From Moraxellaceae bacterium (GTDB lineage Bacteria; Pseudomonadota; Gammaproteobacteria; Burkholderiales; Rhodocyclaceae), in the NCBI GenBank assembly GCA_031119205.1, contig JAVHYF010000040.1:1-36141 (forward strand): a stretch of 36,141 bases of DNA. Direction: 5' to 3'. Of this stretch, positions 7,984 through 16,418 are shown piece after piece. The position numbers and the translations under genes are program-made. The notes beneath the pieces are model-generated. The model saw only the letters and a program-made list of their open reading frames with translations, made no database searches and was not told the origin of the DNA. Numbering within the stretch: position 1 is the first letter of the stretch; each line of letters opens with the position of its first letter.

Positions 7984-8499
7984 ATGAGCGCGCCCGAGCA
8001 CACCGCCAATCTCGAAAGCCTGTACAGCGACCACCATGGCTGGTTGCTGGGCTGGCTGCGCAAGAAACTGGGGGACGTCCATCATGCGGCCGACGTCGCG
8101 CACGACACCTTCATGCGCCTGCTGTCGCGTGAGGAGCTGCTGGAGATCAACGAGCCACGCGCCTTCCTTACCACCGTGGCCCAGCGCGTGCTGGCCAACC
8201 ACTGGCGGCGCCAGCAACTGGAGCGGGCCTACCTGGAAGCGCTGGCGAACCTGCCGGAGGCGCACCACCCTTCCGAAGAGACGCGGGCGATCCTGCTCGA
8301 AACCCTGTACGAGATCGACCGCCTGCTCGACGGCCTGCCGATTGCAGTGCGCCGCGCTTTCCTGATGACCCAGCTCGATGGCAGCAGTCATGCCGAAGTC
8401 GCAGAGGCGCTGGGCATCTCGGTCACCACGGTGAAGCGTCATCTCGTCCGCGCAGCACAGCAGTGTTACTTCGCTGACGTGCCGTGGAGCGCGCCATGA
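7984..8499 (+). CDS. ECF sigma factor, FecI family, cassette B
   Basis: 171 residues. Region 2 includes ESLYSDHHGWLLGWLRKKLG (11-30), AADVAHDTFMRLL and EPRAFLTTVAQRVLANHWRR; region 4 includes AVRRAFLMTQLDGSSHAEVA and the helix-turn-helix ISVTTVKRHL (145-154). The ESLYxDHHGWLLGWLRRxLG opening is typical of the FecI/FiuI type of iron-starvation sigma factor. The ATG at 7984 matches the start of the cassette C homologue, which has exactly the same length. An open frame continues upstream to 7837 but would translate the Fur box. The stop overlaps the FecR start (ATGA). Confidence 0.93.
   Translation: MSAPEHTANLESLYSDHHGWLLGWLRKKLGDVHHAADVAHDTFMRLLSREELLEINEPRAFLTTVAQRVLANHWRRQQLERAYLEALANLPEAHHPSEETRAILLETLYEIDRLLDGLPIAVRRAFLMTQLDGSSHAEVAEALGISVTTVKRHLVRAAQQCYFADVPWSAP
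8012..8061 (+). repeat. Copy 1 of a near-identical 50-base block in two sigma genes
   Basis: 48 of 50 bases are identical to 12298-12347. Both lie at the same point in the sigma genes of cassettes B and C and encode ESLYSDHHGWLLGWLR. The match marks these two cassettes as duplicates rather than independent arrivals, although strong protein constraint also contributes. Confidence 0.85.
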
Positions 8500-9566
8500 A
8501 CGGCGGCGCCCACGCCGGCAGCGCTGCCTGGCAGGACAAGGACCCACGGAGCTTCGCGCCGCCGCAGCCGCTGTCCCCCGCCGTGGCGCAACGCGCCATC
8601 GAGTGGCTGATCACATTGCAGAGCGTGCCCGTTTCGCCCTCGTCAGTCGCAGCCTGGCAGCAATGGCGCGCGGCCGACCCGGAACATGAACGTGCCTGGC
8701 AGCGCATCGAGGCCGTCAACAGCAAGCTGCGCCACCTCGGCGCACCCGAGCGTGCCGCCCTTGCCCAGGCAGTACTGACCGCACCGGCTTCGCCAGGCCG
8801 ACGCCAGGCGCTCGGCGCGCTGGCGGCACTGGTGTTCGCCGGCGGTGTCGCCTGGGCCGGCCACGACAGCACGACCTGGCGTAGCTGGACGGCAGACCAT
8901 CGCAGCACGCGTGGCGAACGCCGCCGCCTGACGCTCGACGACGGCACGCAGCTCGTGCTGAACAGTGACAGCGCCATCAACGTCGCCTTCAGCGCCCACG
9001 AGCGGCGCCTGCGCCTCATCGCCGGCGAAGTGCTCATCAGCACCGCGCGCGACGACGCCGGCCGGCCGTTCCTCGTCGAGACTACAGAGGGCGAAGCCCG
9101 CGCATTGGGCACGCGCTTCACGGTGCATCAACAGGCACAGCACACCGGTATCGCGGTGTTCGAAGGTGCCGTGCGGGTGACGCCACGCGGCGCACCGCAC
9201 GCAGCGCTCGTCCTGCAGGCTGGCGAACAGGCGCGCTACGGCGCCCTGGGGGTCGAGTCTGCACATGCCGCCGAGGAAGAACGCGCTGCGTGGGCCGACG
9301 GCTTCATCATCGCGCGCAGCATGCGGCTGGCGGATTTCGTGGCCGAGCTGGACCGCCACAGCACACGCCCGCTGGGCTGCGACCCGGCAGTGGCAGACGT
9401 GCGTGTGTCCGGCTCCTTCCCGCTCGCCGACATCGACCGCGTGCTGCATGCAGTCGCGAGCACGCTGGACCTGCAGATCGAGACCGTCACCCGCCTGTGG
9501 GGCTGGCAGACCGTCCGCATCACACTGGCGCCACGGCGCACCGGCAACGGTTCGCCGCACGGTTAG
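8496..9566 (+). CDS. FecR-type anti-sigma factor/regulator, cassette B
   Basis: 356 residues. N-terminal DUF4880 sigma-binding region (about 28-80: AIEWLITLQS, AWQQWRAADPEHERAWQRIE), a twin-arginine pair at 102-103 (SPGRRQALGAL) directly before the single membrane helix (about 105-122), the periplasmic FecR domain (about 135-265, with LTLDDGTQLVLNSDSAINV and ALGTRFTVH), and a C-terminal STN-like domain (about 275-345). E. coli FecR was reported to be exported by the Tat system, and the RR pair fits that. ATG 8496 overlaps the sigma stop by four bases and has GGAG upstream; a GTG at 8484 is less likely. It should hold or activate the cassette B sigma factor depending on receptor occupancy. Confidence 0.93.
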   Translation: MNGGAHAGSAAWQDKDPRSFAPPQPLSPAVAQRAIEWLITLQSVPVSPSSVAAWQQWRAADPEHERAWQRIEAVNSKLRHLGAPERAALAQAVLTAPASPGRRQALGALAALVFAGGVAWAGHDSTTWRSWTADHRSTRGERRRLTLDDGTQLVLNSDSAINVAFSAHERRLRLIAGEVLISTARDDAGRPFLVETTEGEARALGTRFTVHQQAQHTGIAVFEGAVRVTPRGAPHAALVLQAGEQARYGALGVESAHAAEEERAAWADGFIIARSMRLADFVAELDRHSTRPLGCDPAVADVRVSGSFPLADIDRVLHAVASTLDLQIETVTRLWGWQTVRITLAPRRTGNGSPHG

Positions 9567-9576
9567 GAACCGGTCA

Positions 9577-9614
9577 GGAATTTTTCGCGGCAAGGTGGTC
9601 CGTTTCCGTTTCTC
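9577..9614 (+). promoter_or_regulatory. Candidate FecI-type ECF promoter before the cassette B receptor
   Basis: GGAATTTTT (-35-like), then CAAGG and TCCGTTTC (-10-like), in the 116-base gap between fecR and the receptor gene. The cassette C gap has T-rich -35-like sequence, CAAGG at the same offset, and a CGT-containing element, ending in GGNCATGGAG-like sequence in both. FecI-type promoters usually carry GGAAAAT and a CGT/TGT-type -10. Inferred from this alignment. Confidence 0.45.
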
Positions 9615-9682
9615 GCGGGACATGGAGAGTGAAGCCGTACCGATCGACTCTCCCGCTGCAACCCCGAGAAGGATTCTTCACC

Positions 9683-12115
9683 ATGCCCCGCCGTTGTCCC
9701 CGACCTGTCCGCAGCGCCATGGCGCTGACCATCGCGCACGCCCTGCTAGGCCTGTCGCCCACCTTCGTCGCCACCGCCGCAAGCGCACAAGCGCCGGCAA
9801 GCAGCAGCGCCACGCGCAGCTACAACATCCCGGCCGATACCACGCTGGAAGAGGCGCTCACCCGCTTCGGCCGCGAGGCCGGCGTGATGCTGTCCTACCC
9901 CGCCGAGCTGACCGCCGGCCTGCGCAGCCCCGGCCTGCAGGGCAACCACTCGGTGCAGGGCGGGCTCAATGCGCTGCTGGCCGGCAGCAAGCTGGAACTG
10001 GTGGCACGTACCGACGGCAGTTACACGCTGCGCCGCAGTGCCGAACCCTCGACGCGCGCCGATGCAGTACTGCCGACCGTCGTCGTCACAGCCGCGGCGG
10101 AGAACGCCACCGGCCCGGTGAACGGCTACGTCGCACAGCGCAGTGCCACCGGCAGCAAGACCGACACTCCGATCATCGAGATCCCGCAGTCGATCACCGT
10201 CGTGACGGCCGACCAGATGCAGACGCTGAAGTCGCAGAATCTCGTCGAAGCGCTGTCGTATTCCGCCGGCATCCTGCGGGACGAAGGCGCCGACCGCACC
10301 GGCGACGGCTTCATGATCCGCGGCTTCGGCGCCAGCGCCACCTCGGGCAACCTGTACCGCGATGGCGCCAAATACCAGGCCAACTTCTACAACGGCCAAC
10401 AGGAGCTGTACGGCCTGGAGCGCGTCGAAGTACTGAAGGGTGCGGCCTCCGTGCTGTTCGGTACGGCCGCGCCGGGCGGCGTGGTCAACACAGTCAGCAA
10501 GCGCCCCTCGGTGGAGGGCGTCCGCGAACTGAATGTGGAACTGGGCAATTTCGCGCGCAGGCAGGTGTCCGGTGACTTCGGCGGCAAGCTGAGCCAGGAC
10601 GGCGAATGGACCGGACGCGTGACCGGTGTGTATCGCGACAGCGAGACCTTCGTCGATTACGTGGATGACGATCGCATCTATCTCGCTCCCGCGCTACGTT
10701 GGCAGCCCAGCGCGCTCACCTCGCTGACCCTCCTCTCCGAATACCAGCGCGACCAGACCACCTACGTGTACGCACTGCCGGCGGAAGGCACCATCGCACC
10801 GAACGTGAATGGCAGTATCGCGCGCAACCGCTTCGTCGGCGAACCGGGCTACGACCACTACGACAACACCCGCTACACCGTCGGCTATCTGTTCCAGCAC
10901 GACTTCAGCAGCAGCCTGCAACTGCGCCACAGCCTGCGCTACATGAATGCCAACAACGACTTCCCGTCGGTGTGGATCGCCGGCCTCGAAGCGGACCAGC
11001 GCACCACCGCCTTCCGTGGTGCGCAGGACCGCGAGGACCGTACGCAGACCATCACGACCGATGTCTCGCTGCAGTACAAGTGGGGCAGCAGCGGCCTCAC
11101 CCACACCAGCCTCGTGGGCGTCGACTTCACCAAGCAGGACCTGGAATCCGAACGCTACAACCGCGACGCACCACCCCTGGACCTCTACGCGCCGGTGTAT
11201 GGGCGACCGCTGGTCGCGCCGAACTCCGACTACCTGTGGCGTGTGAAGAGCACACGCGCCGGCATCTATGCGCAGGACCAGATGAAGATCGCCGACAAGT
11301 GGGTGGTGCTGCTGGGCGGCCGCCAGGACGTCGGCCGATACAGCGAAGCAGAAGACCCGGTCGGCAGCCCGCCGGACTGGATTGCCGATGACGAAAAGAC
11401 CAATGCCTTCACCGGCCGCGTGGGCGCCGTCTACCTTGCTGGCAACGGCCTCGCTCCCTTCGTCAGTTTCAGCCAGTCCTTTGAACCGGCCAAGGGCCTG
11501 GACCGCTTCGGCGAACGCTTCGAACCCACGCGTGGTGAACAGTACGAAGTGGGCGCGCGCTACCAGCCGGCCGGCTCCGGCACCATGATTTCCGCCTCGC
11601 TGTACCAGCTGACCCAGCGCAACGTGCTGGTCACCGACCCGGTCGATCCCACCCGTTCCATCCAGCAGGGCGAAGTGCGCTCGCGCGGTTTCGAGCTGGA
11701 AGCGCACACCCGCTTCGCCACCTACGGCAACCTGATCGCCGCCTATGCCTACACTGACGCACGCACCACCGAGAGCAGCCCGCTGACCCCGGAGGCCACC
11801 GGCAAGCGCACTGGCGGCGTGCCCTACAACCAGGTTTCGCTGTGGGCGGATTATGGTTTCGGTGCGCTCGGCCTGCCCGGCCTGCGCGTGGGCGGCGGCG
11901 CCCGCTACGTCAGCGAAACCCGCGGCACCTGGATCGAAGGCGAAGTGCCGGCCTACGCGTTGTTCGACGCGATGGTCAGTTACGACACCGGCCCTTGGCG
12001 CTTCGCGCTTAACGTCACCAACCTCGGCGACGAGACCTACGTGGCCAGCTGCACCTACGGCTGCTTCTACGGCGAACCGCGCAAGATCGTCGGCACCACC
12101 AGCTACCGCTGGTAG
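9683..12115 (+). CDS. TonB-dependent siderophore receptor with STN domain, cassette B
   Basis: 810 residues. Signal peptide about 1-35 (ends ATAASAQA), STN domain about 46-117 (YNIPADTTLEEALTRFGREA), TonB-box-like LPTVVVTA at 130-137, then a plug with IIEIPQSITVVTADQM and VLFGTAAPGGVVNTVSKRP, and a barrel ending in Tyr-Arg-Trp. The plug motifs are those of FhuA/FoxA/FpvA-type siderophore receptors, so a ferric siderophore ligand is likely; which one cannot be told. ATG 9683 has AAGGA twelve bases upstream and starts a good signal peptide. The frame is open upstream across the intergenic region, without coding character. Confidence 0.95.
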   Translation: MPRRCPRPVRSAMALTIAHALLGLSPTFVATAASAQAPASSSATRSYNIPADTTLEEALTRFGREAGVMLSYPAELTAGLRSPGLQGNHSVQGGLNALLAGSKLELVARTDGSYTLRRSAEPSTRADAVLPTVVVTAAAENATGPVNGYVAQRSATGSKTDTPIIEIPQSITVVTADQMQTLKSQNLVEALSYSAGILRDEGADRTGDGFMIRGFGASATSGNLYRDGAKYQANFYNGQQELYGLERVEVLKGAASVLFGTAAPGGVVNTVSKRPSVEGVRELNVELGNFARRQVSGDFGGKLSQDGEWTGRVTGVYRDSETFVDYVDDDRIYLAPALRWQPSALTSLTLLSEYQRDQTTYVYALPAEGTIAPNVNGSIARNRFVGEPGYDHYDNTRYTVGYLFQHDFSSSLQLRHSLRYMNANNDFPSVWIAGLEADQRTTAFRGAQDREDRTQTITTDVSLQYKWGSSGLTHTSLVGVDFTKQDLESERYNRDAPPLDLYAPVYGRPLVAPNSDYLWRVKSTRAGIYAQDQMKIADKWVVLLGGRQDVGRYSEAEDPVGSPPDWIADDEKTNAFTGRVGAVYLAGNGLAPFVSFSQSFEPAKGLDRFGERFEPTRGEQYEVGARYQPAGSGTMISASLYQLTQRNVLVTDPVDPTRSIQQGEVRSRGFELEAHTRFATYGNLIAAYAYTDARTTESSPLTPEATGKRTGGVPYNQVSLWADYGFGALGLPGLRVGGGARYVSETRGTWIEGEVPAYALFDAMVSYDTGPWRFALNVTNLGDETYVASCTYGCFYGEPRKIVGTTSYRW

Positions 12116-12127
12116 TCGGGCCCGGAC

Positions 12128-12162
12128 GTGGCTGGTGACGGATGCAATCTGTCGCCAGCCAC
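12128..12162 (+). terminator. Strong 14-bp stem-loop after the cassette B receptor
   Basis: Arms 12128-12141 and 12149-12162 pair over 14 bp, with two G-T wobbles, around the loop ATGCAAT. It starts 13 bases after the receptor stop and ends before the Fur box of cassette C. No U-run follows, so it may end transcripts with help, protect the 3' end, or insulate the two cassettes. Confidence 0.5.
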
Positions 12163-12210
12163 ACAGCGATCCACATCTCACGCATTGCCAAGGCGACGGG
12201 TCTTTTCCAT

Positions 12211-12231
12211 AATTGCGATCGATTCTTATTT
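12211..12231. promoter_or_regulatory. Fur-box-like site before the cassette C sigma gene
   Basis: 21 bases: AATTGCGA, TCGA, TTC, TT, ATTT. It ends 29 bases before the ATG at 12261. It matches the window consensus and lies in the same place as the cassette B box. Confidence 0.7.
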
Positions 12232-12260
12232 GCGAGAACGGGCGGTCGCCCATTCCTGCC

Positions 12261-12776
12261 ATGCGCGCGCCCGAGCAAAGCCTGCCCCTGACCGATATCG
12301 AAAGCCTGTACAGCGACCACCACGGCTGGCTGCTGGGCTGGCTGCGCCGCAAGCTGGGCTGCGCGCACAACGCGGCCGATCTCGCGCAGGACACCTTCGT
12401 GCGCGTGCTGGGCCGCCCCGCCGACCTCCACGGGCTGCGCGAACCACGGGCCTGGCTGACCACCATTGCCCAGGGCCTGGTCATCGACCAGACACGGCGG
12501 CGCGCGCTGGAACGCGCCTACCTCGACACCCTGGCCCTGCTGCCGGAAGCCGAGCACCCGTCGCCCGAAACGCAGCTGCAGTTCATCGAAGCACTGGCCC
12601 GCATCGACGCCATGCTCGACGGCCTCAATCCGCGGGCGCGCACCGCCTTCCTGCTGTCCCGCCTGGAGGGGTTGAGCTATCCGGAGATCGCTGCGCAGTT
12701 ACAGGTCAGCCTGTCATCGGTGGAGAAATACATGGCCACCGCCATCCGTCACTGCCTCGCCCTGCGCCTGGCCTGA
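12261..12776 (+). CDS. ECF sigma factor, FecI family, cassette C
   Basis: 171 residues, exactly the length of the cassette B sigma factor. Region 2: ESLYSDHHGWLLGWLRRKLG (14-33), AADLAQDTFVRVL, EPRAWLTTIAQGLVIDQTRR. Region 4: RARTAFLLSRLEGLSYPEIA and helix-turn-helix SLSSVEKYM. The start at 12261 is set by alignment to cassette B (M-x-A-P-E). Upstream codons to 12213 would run through the Fur box. The gene is 12 bases from its FecR gene. It should transcribe the receptor gene at 13971 when FecR C signals ligand binding. Confidence 0.93.
   Translation: MRAPEQSLPLTDIESLYSDHHGWLLGWLRRKLGCAHNAADLAQDTFVRVLGRPADLHGLREPRAWLTTIAQGLVIDQTRRRALERAYLDTLALLPEAEHPSPETQLQFIEALARIDAMLDGLNPRARTAFLLSRLEGLSYPEIAAQLQVSLSSVEKYMATAIRHCLALRLA
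12298..12347 (+). repeat. Copy 2 of the near-identical 50-base sigma gene block
   Basis: Partner of 8012-8061, 48 of 50 bases the same. Upstream flanks also align, including the Fur box and the start codon region, with lower identity. Confidence 0.85.
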
Positions 12777-12788
12777 GCCCTGCACACC

Positions 12789-13814
12789 ATGGCGACTTCC
12801 ACTTCGGGACCGGCCCCGACGCTCCTGCCGGACGGCTTGCTGGACACGGCCGTCACCTGGCTGGTGCGGCTGGAATCCGGCGCGGCCACTCAAGCCGAGC
12901 ACAGTGCCTGCGCCGCCTGGCGTCAGGCAGACCCCTTGCACGAACGCGCCTGGCAGCAGGTGCGGGCCATCGACGACAGCCTGCGCCTGCCCGGCAGCCT
13001 GCCCGCACACCTCGCCTACCGGACCCTGCATGCCGCCAGCGACGCACGCCAGCAAAGCACGTCGCGCCGACGCGCGCTGAAGCTGCTGGGGCTCGGCGCA
13101 CTCGGCCTCGCCGTGGGCGCGGCAATCGCGCCGCAAGCACCATGGCTACTGCGCGAAACGCACACCAGCGCAGTCGGGCAGCGACGCCAGTGGCTGCTCT
13201 CCGACGGCACGCGCCTGCAGCTCAATACCGACAGTGCGGTGGAGGTGGTGTTCTCGCCACGCCAGCGCCTGATCATCCTGCAGCGAGGCGAGATCCATAT
13301 CGATACCGGCGCGGACAAGGCGTCTCTGCTGGGCCGCCGCAAGTTCTACGTGCAGACCGCGCAGGCACAGCTGGAAGCGCTGGGCACGCGCTTCACCGTG
13401 CGGCAGGACGCCGACACGACGACCCTGCACGTCATCCAGGACGCCGTGGCCGTGCACCGACCGGCAGAGGGAGCTACAGACGGCACCATCGTGCGCGCAG
13501 GTGAGACGATGCGCATCGCCAGCGGCGGCGCGCATGCCGTGCAGGCCATCGCCCCCGCACTCGACCCGTCCGCCTGGGCGGAAGGCGTGCTCGTCGCCAA
13601 GCAGATGCGCCTGGATGCGTTCGTCGCCGAGCTGGCGCGTTACCGCCACGGCCGCCTCGACTGCGATCCGGCAGTCGCCGGCCTGCTGGTCTCCGGCGTT
13701 TTTCAGCTCGCTCACGTCGACCCGGCACGTCACGCGCTGGAGGCGCTGTCGCGCAGCCTGCCGATCCGCGTCAGAAGCGCCGGCGACGACAGCCTGCGCG
13801 TCAGCCCACGCTGA
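12789..13814 (+). CDS. FecR-type anti-sigma factor/regulator, cassette C
   Basis: 341 residues. DUF4880 region about 15-65 (AVTWLVRLESGAATQAEHSA, AWRQADPLHERAWQQVRAID), twin-arginine-like SRRRALKLLG at 92-101 before the membrane helix (about 99-114), FecR domain about 128-255 (LLSDGTRLQLNTDSAVEVVF, ALGTRFTVRQ), and a C-terminal STN-like part (MRLDAFVAELARYRHGRLDC onward). The SRRRALK stretch is close to a Tat signal motif. Paralogue of the cassette B FecR by order and matching motifs. The start is the only ATG that keeps the full DUF4880 region; the ribosome binding site is weak. Confidence 0.93.
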   Translation: MATSTSGPAPTLLPDGLLDTAVTWLVRLESGAATQAEHSACAAWRQADPLHERAWQQVRAIDDSLRLPGSLPAHLAYRTLHAASDARQQSTSRRRALKLLGLGALGLAVGAAIAPQAPWLLRETHTSAVGQRRQWLLSDGTRLQLNTDSAVEVVFSPRQRLIILQRGEIHIDTGADKASLLGRRKFYVQTAQAQLEALGTRFTVRQDADTTTLHVIQDAVAVHRPAEGATDGTIVRAGETMRIASGGAHAVQAIAPALDPSAWAEGVLVAKQMRLDAFVAELARYRHGRLDCDPAVAGLLVSGVFQLAHVDPARHALEALSRSLPIRVRSAGDDSLRVSPR

Positions 13815-13848
13815 AGACCGGTGTCGTTCAGCCCGCGGACAAGGCCGC

Positions 13849-13885
13849 GCAGTTTTTTTGCTCAAGGCTTACGGGTTTTACGTCC
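13849..13885 (+). promoter_or_regulatory. Candidate FecI-type ECF promoter before the cassette C receptor
   Basis: GCAGTTTTTTTG (weak -35-like), CAAGG at the same offset as in cassette B, then ACGGG and TTTTACGTCC (-10-like) in the 156-base gap before the receptor ATG. The similarity to the 9577-9614 region supports a shared type of promoter, possibly with changed specificity. Confidence 0.4.
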
Positions 13886-13970
13886 TTCGTCCGGCATGGA
13901 GGCATGCGGTCAGAAATCGCGACACAGCGATGACCGGTTCGCCACCACCCGAACCCGAAAGGACTTTCCC

Positions 13971-16394
13971 ATGCGCAGCCCCTCACGCTCCACCCGCCCC
14001 GCCCGCAGCCACCTGGCCCACGCCCTGCACGCCCTGCTGATCACCGGCGCCTTGACGACCACCCTGCAAGCACTGCCTGCGGCCGCCCAGGTCAGCGAGG
14101 CACGACGCAACTTCAACGTACCTGCCGGCTCGCTGGAAGACGCGTTGAACGCCTTCGCGCGGCAGGCCGGCATCACGCTGAGCTTCGACCCGCAACTCGC
14201 GCGTGGCAAACAGGCGACGGCACTGTCCGGCAACCTCACCGTCGCCGAAGGCCTGTCACAACTGCTGGGGCCACATGGCCTGGAGGCCACGCCGGGCAGC
14301 ACAGGCAGCTACGCGGTGCGCACGCGCAGCGGTGGTGAGGCCGTACTGCCTGCCGTGGTCGTGACGGCGCAGCACATGCACTCGCCCAGCGAACTGCCGG
14401 CAGCGTATGCCGGTGGCCAGGTGGCGCGCGGCGGGCGCATCGGCGCGCTGGGCAACGCGGATTTCATGGACGTGCCGATGAGCGTCGTGTCCTTCACGGA
14501 CGAGTTCCGCGACAACATCCAGGCGCTGTCCGTGTCCGACATGCTGAAGTACAGCGTGTCCGCGCAGACGCCGCAGGCTGGCGCCGTGCCCACCACCGAC
14601 ATCATCTACGTGCGCGGCTTCAACATCGGTACCTACGACGGCACCTTCGACGGTCTGCCGGGCCTCCTCGGCCGCATGCCGCCGGTTGAAGCGGTGGAAC
14701 GCGTCGAGCTGCTGCTGGGCGCCAACGCCTTCGCCAACGGACAGCCCGGTTCGGTGGGTGGCAACATCAATATCGTTCCCAAGCGCGCGGGCGACGAACC
14801 CCTGCTGCGCATCGGTGCCAATTACCGCACCGAGTCCATCCTCGGCACCACCGTTGACGCCAGCCGTCGCTTCGGCCCGGACAATGCCCTCGGCATCCGC
14901 GCCAATCTCGCCTACAACGATGGCGACACCGAACTGACCAACGGCGAGCGCCGTAACTTCGCCCGCGCACTGGCCTTCGATTTCCGCGGCAAGGACACCC
15001 GCTTCACGCTGGACTACATGGGCAACAACCGCCGCCTGCCGGCAGAGACCTGGTTCATCATCAACAGCGGCGTGAACGTGCCGGACGCGGAGCGTGCCAG
15101 TCGTGATTTCCGCCAGCCCTGGGCTTTCTACAAGGATCAGTGGGACACCGTCGTCGCCCGCGGCGAATGGGACTTTGCGCCGCGCTGGACCGTCTCCGCC
15201 GCCTACGGTCGCATGTGGAACACGGTGGAGCGCAAGAGCCAGGTCAGCGAGATCACCAACAATGCCGGCGACATGCAGGATGCCTGGGGCGGCAGCCTCG
15301 GCCACTCCCGCCAGAAGCGCATCGTCGATTCCACCGAGCTGAAGGTGCTCGGCCAGTTCGACACCGGTCCGGTCACCCACCGCGTGGCCGCCGGCGTCGG
15401 CCAGTGGGGTGAGAAAAGCGGTTACGCGGGCAGCTACAGCGCGACCTACATCCCCTTCGCGTCCAACATCTACAACCCGGTGCACTACCCGGAACCGGCA
15501 ATCGCCGCCCCCGAATGGCCGGACGGCTATACGAGCCGCACGCGCAACAGCAGCCTGTTCCTCAGCGACGACATCGGGTTCTTCAACGACCGCCTGCATG
15601 TCCTGCTGGGTGCACGCGAGGTGAAGTACAAGAGCGAGTCGTACAACGGCAGCAGCTGGGAAGGTGACCCCGCGAAGTCCAAGTGGTCACCCGCTTACGG
15701 CCTGCTGTTCAAGGCACAGCCCTGGCTGTCCCTGTATGCCAACAGGCTGGAGTCGCTGGACTCCGGCTACGAGGTACAACCCCCGGCCACCAACGCCGGC
15801 GAAGTGCTGCCGCCCCTGCCGTCCGACCAGATCGAGATCGGCGCCAAGGCCGACTTCGGCAAGTACGCCGCCACCATCGCATTGTTCGAGATCAACAAGG
15901 CCAGCTACATGACCGATCCCGGCACCGGCATCGAGGGCTCCAACGGTCGCCAGGTGAATCGCGGCGTCGAGCTGAGCTTCTTCGGCGAGCTGACGCGTGG
16001 CCTGCGCCTCTACAGCAGCGCCACCTTCCTCGACCCGAAAATGGAAAAGACCTATGGCGGCACCTACGACGGCAAGGTCGCCGTGAGCGCGGCGAAGTTC
16101 ATGGCCAATGCCTATGCCGACTGGGACGTGCCCGGCGTTGCCGGCCTCGCCCTGCTGGGTGGCCTGAGCTACAGCAGCAGCGTCTACAACGACGAGGCCA
16201 ATACGCAGCAGCTGGACCCGTGGACGCGCGTGGATCTCGGCGTCCGCTACCGCACCAATGCCCTGGGCAAACCGGCGACCTTCCGCCTCACCATCGACAA
16301 CGTGATGGACAAGCAGTACTTCGTATCGGAGCGCGGCACGATCTATTTCGCTCCGAAGCGGACCATCGGCGCAGCCGTGAGCTTCGACCTGTAA
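13971..16394 (+). CDS. TonB-dependent receptor with STN domain, cassette C
   Basis: 807 residues. Signal peptide about 1-40 (ends LPAAAQ), STN domain about 47-117 (FNVPAGSLEDALNAFARQAG), TonB-box-like LPAVVVTA at 126-133, plug with MDVPMSVVSFTDEF and VERVELLLGANAFANGQPGS (in place of the common LFG), then a barrel. The chain ends in Phe-Asp-Leu rather than in the aromatic residue usual for outer-membrane proteins. ATG 13971 has GAAAGGA upstream. The substrate is unknown. The plug differs clearly from cassette B, so the two receptors probably take different ligands even though their sigma/anti-sigma pairs are close. A DUF5916 protein gene follows 41 bases later. Confidence 0.94.
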   Translation: MRSPSRSTRPARSHLAHALHALLITGALTTTLQALPAAAQVSEARRNFNVPAGSLEDALNAFARQAGITLSFDPQLARGKQATALSGNLTVAEGLSQLLGPHGLEATPGSTGSYAVRTRSGGEAVLPAVVVTAQHMHSPSELPAAYAGGQVARGGRIGALGNADFMDVPMSVVSFTDEFRDNIQALSVSDMLKYSVSAQTPQAGAVPTTDIIYVRGFNIGTYDGTFDGLPGLLGRMPPVEAVERVELLLGANAFANGQPGSVGGNINIVPKRAGDEPLLRIGANYRTESILGTTVDASRRFGPDNALGIRANLAYNDGDTELTNGERRNFARALAFDFRGKDTRFTLDYMGNNRRLPAETWFIINSGVNVPDAERASRDFRQPWAFYKDQWDTVVARGEWDFAPRWTVSAAYGRMWNTVERKSQVSEITNNAGDMQDAWGGSLGHSRQKRIVDSTELKVLGQFDTGPVTHRVAAGVGQWGEKSGYAGSYSATYIPFASNIYNPVHYPEPAIAAPEWPDGYTSRTRNSSLFLSDDIGFFNDRLHVLLGAREVKYKSESYNGSSWEGDPAKSKWSPAYGLLFKAQPWLSLYANRLESLDSGYEVQPPATNAGEVLPPLPSDQIEIGAKADFGKYAATIALFEINKASYMTDPGTGIEGSNGRQVNRGVELSFFGELTRGLRLYSSATFLDPKMEKTYGGTYDGKVAVSAAKFMANAYADWDVPGVAGLALLGGLSYSSSVYNDEANTQQLDPWTRVDLGVRYRTNALGKPATFRLTIDNVMDKQYFVSERGTIYFAPKRTIGAAVSFDL

Positions 16395-16418
16395 GCGGCG
16401 GCACTCATACATCGACTC

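Noticed and set aside
7740-8063. Upstream extension of the cassette A sigma gene to 8063 (284 residues)
   Set aside because: The extra 108 residues have no sigma similarity, cover a Fur box and run into the start of the divergent sigma gene.
10694-12484. Long minus-strand frame (596 codons) across the cassette B receptor and sigma C start
   Set aside because: Antisense shadow of a clear TonB-dependent receptor; it would also run through the Fur box.
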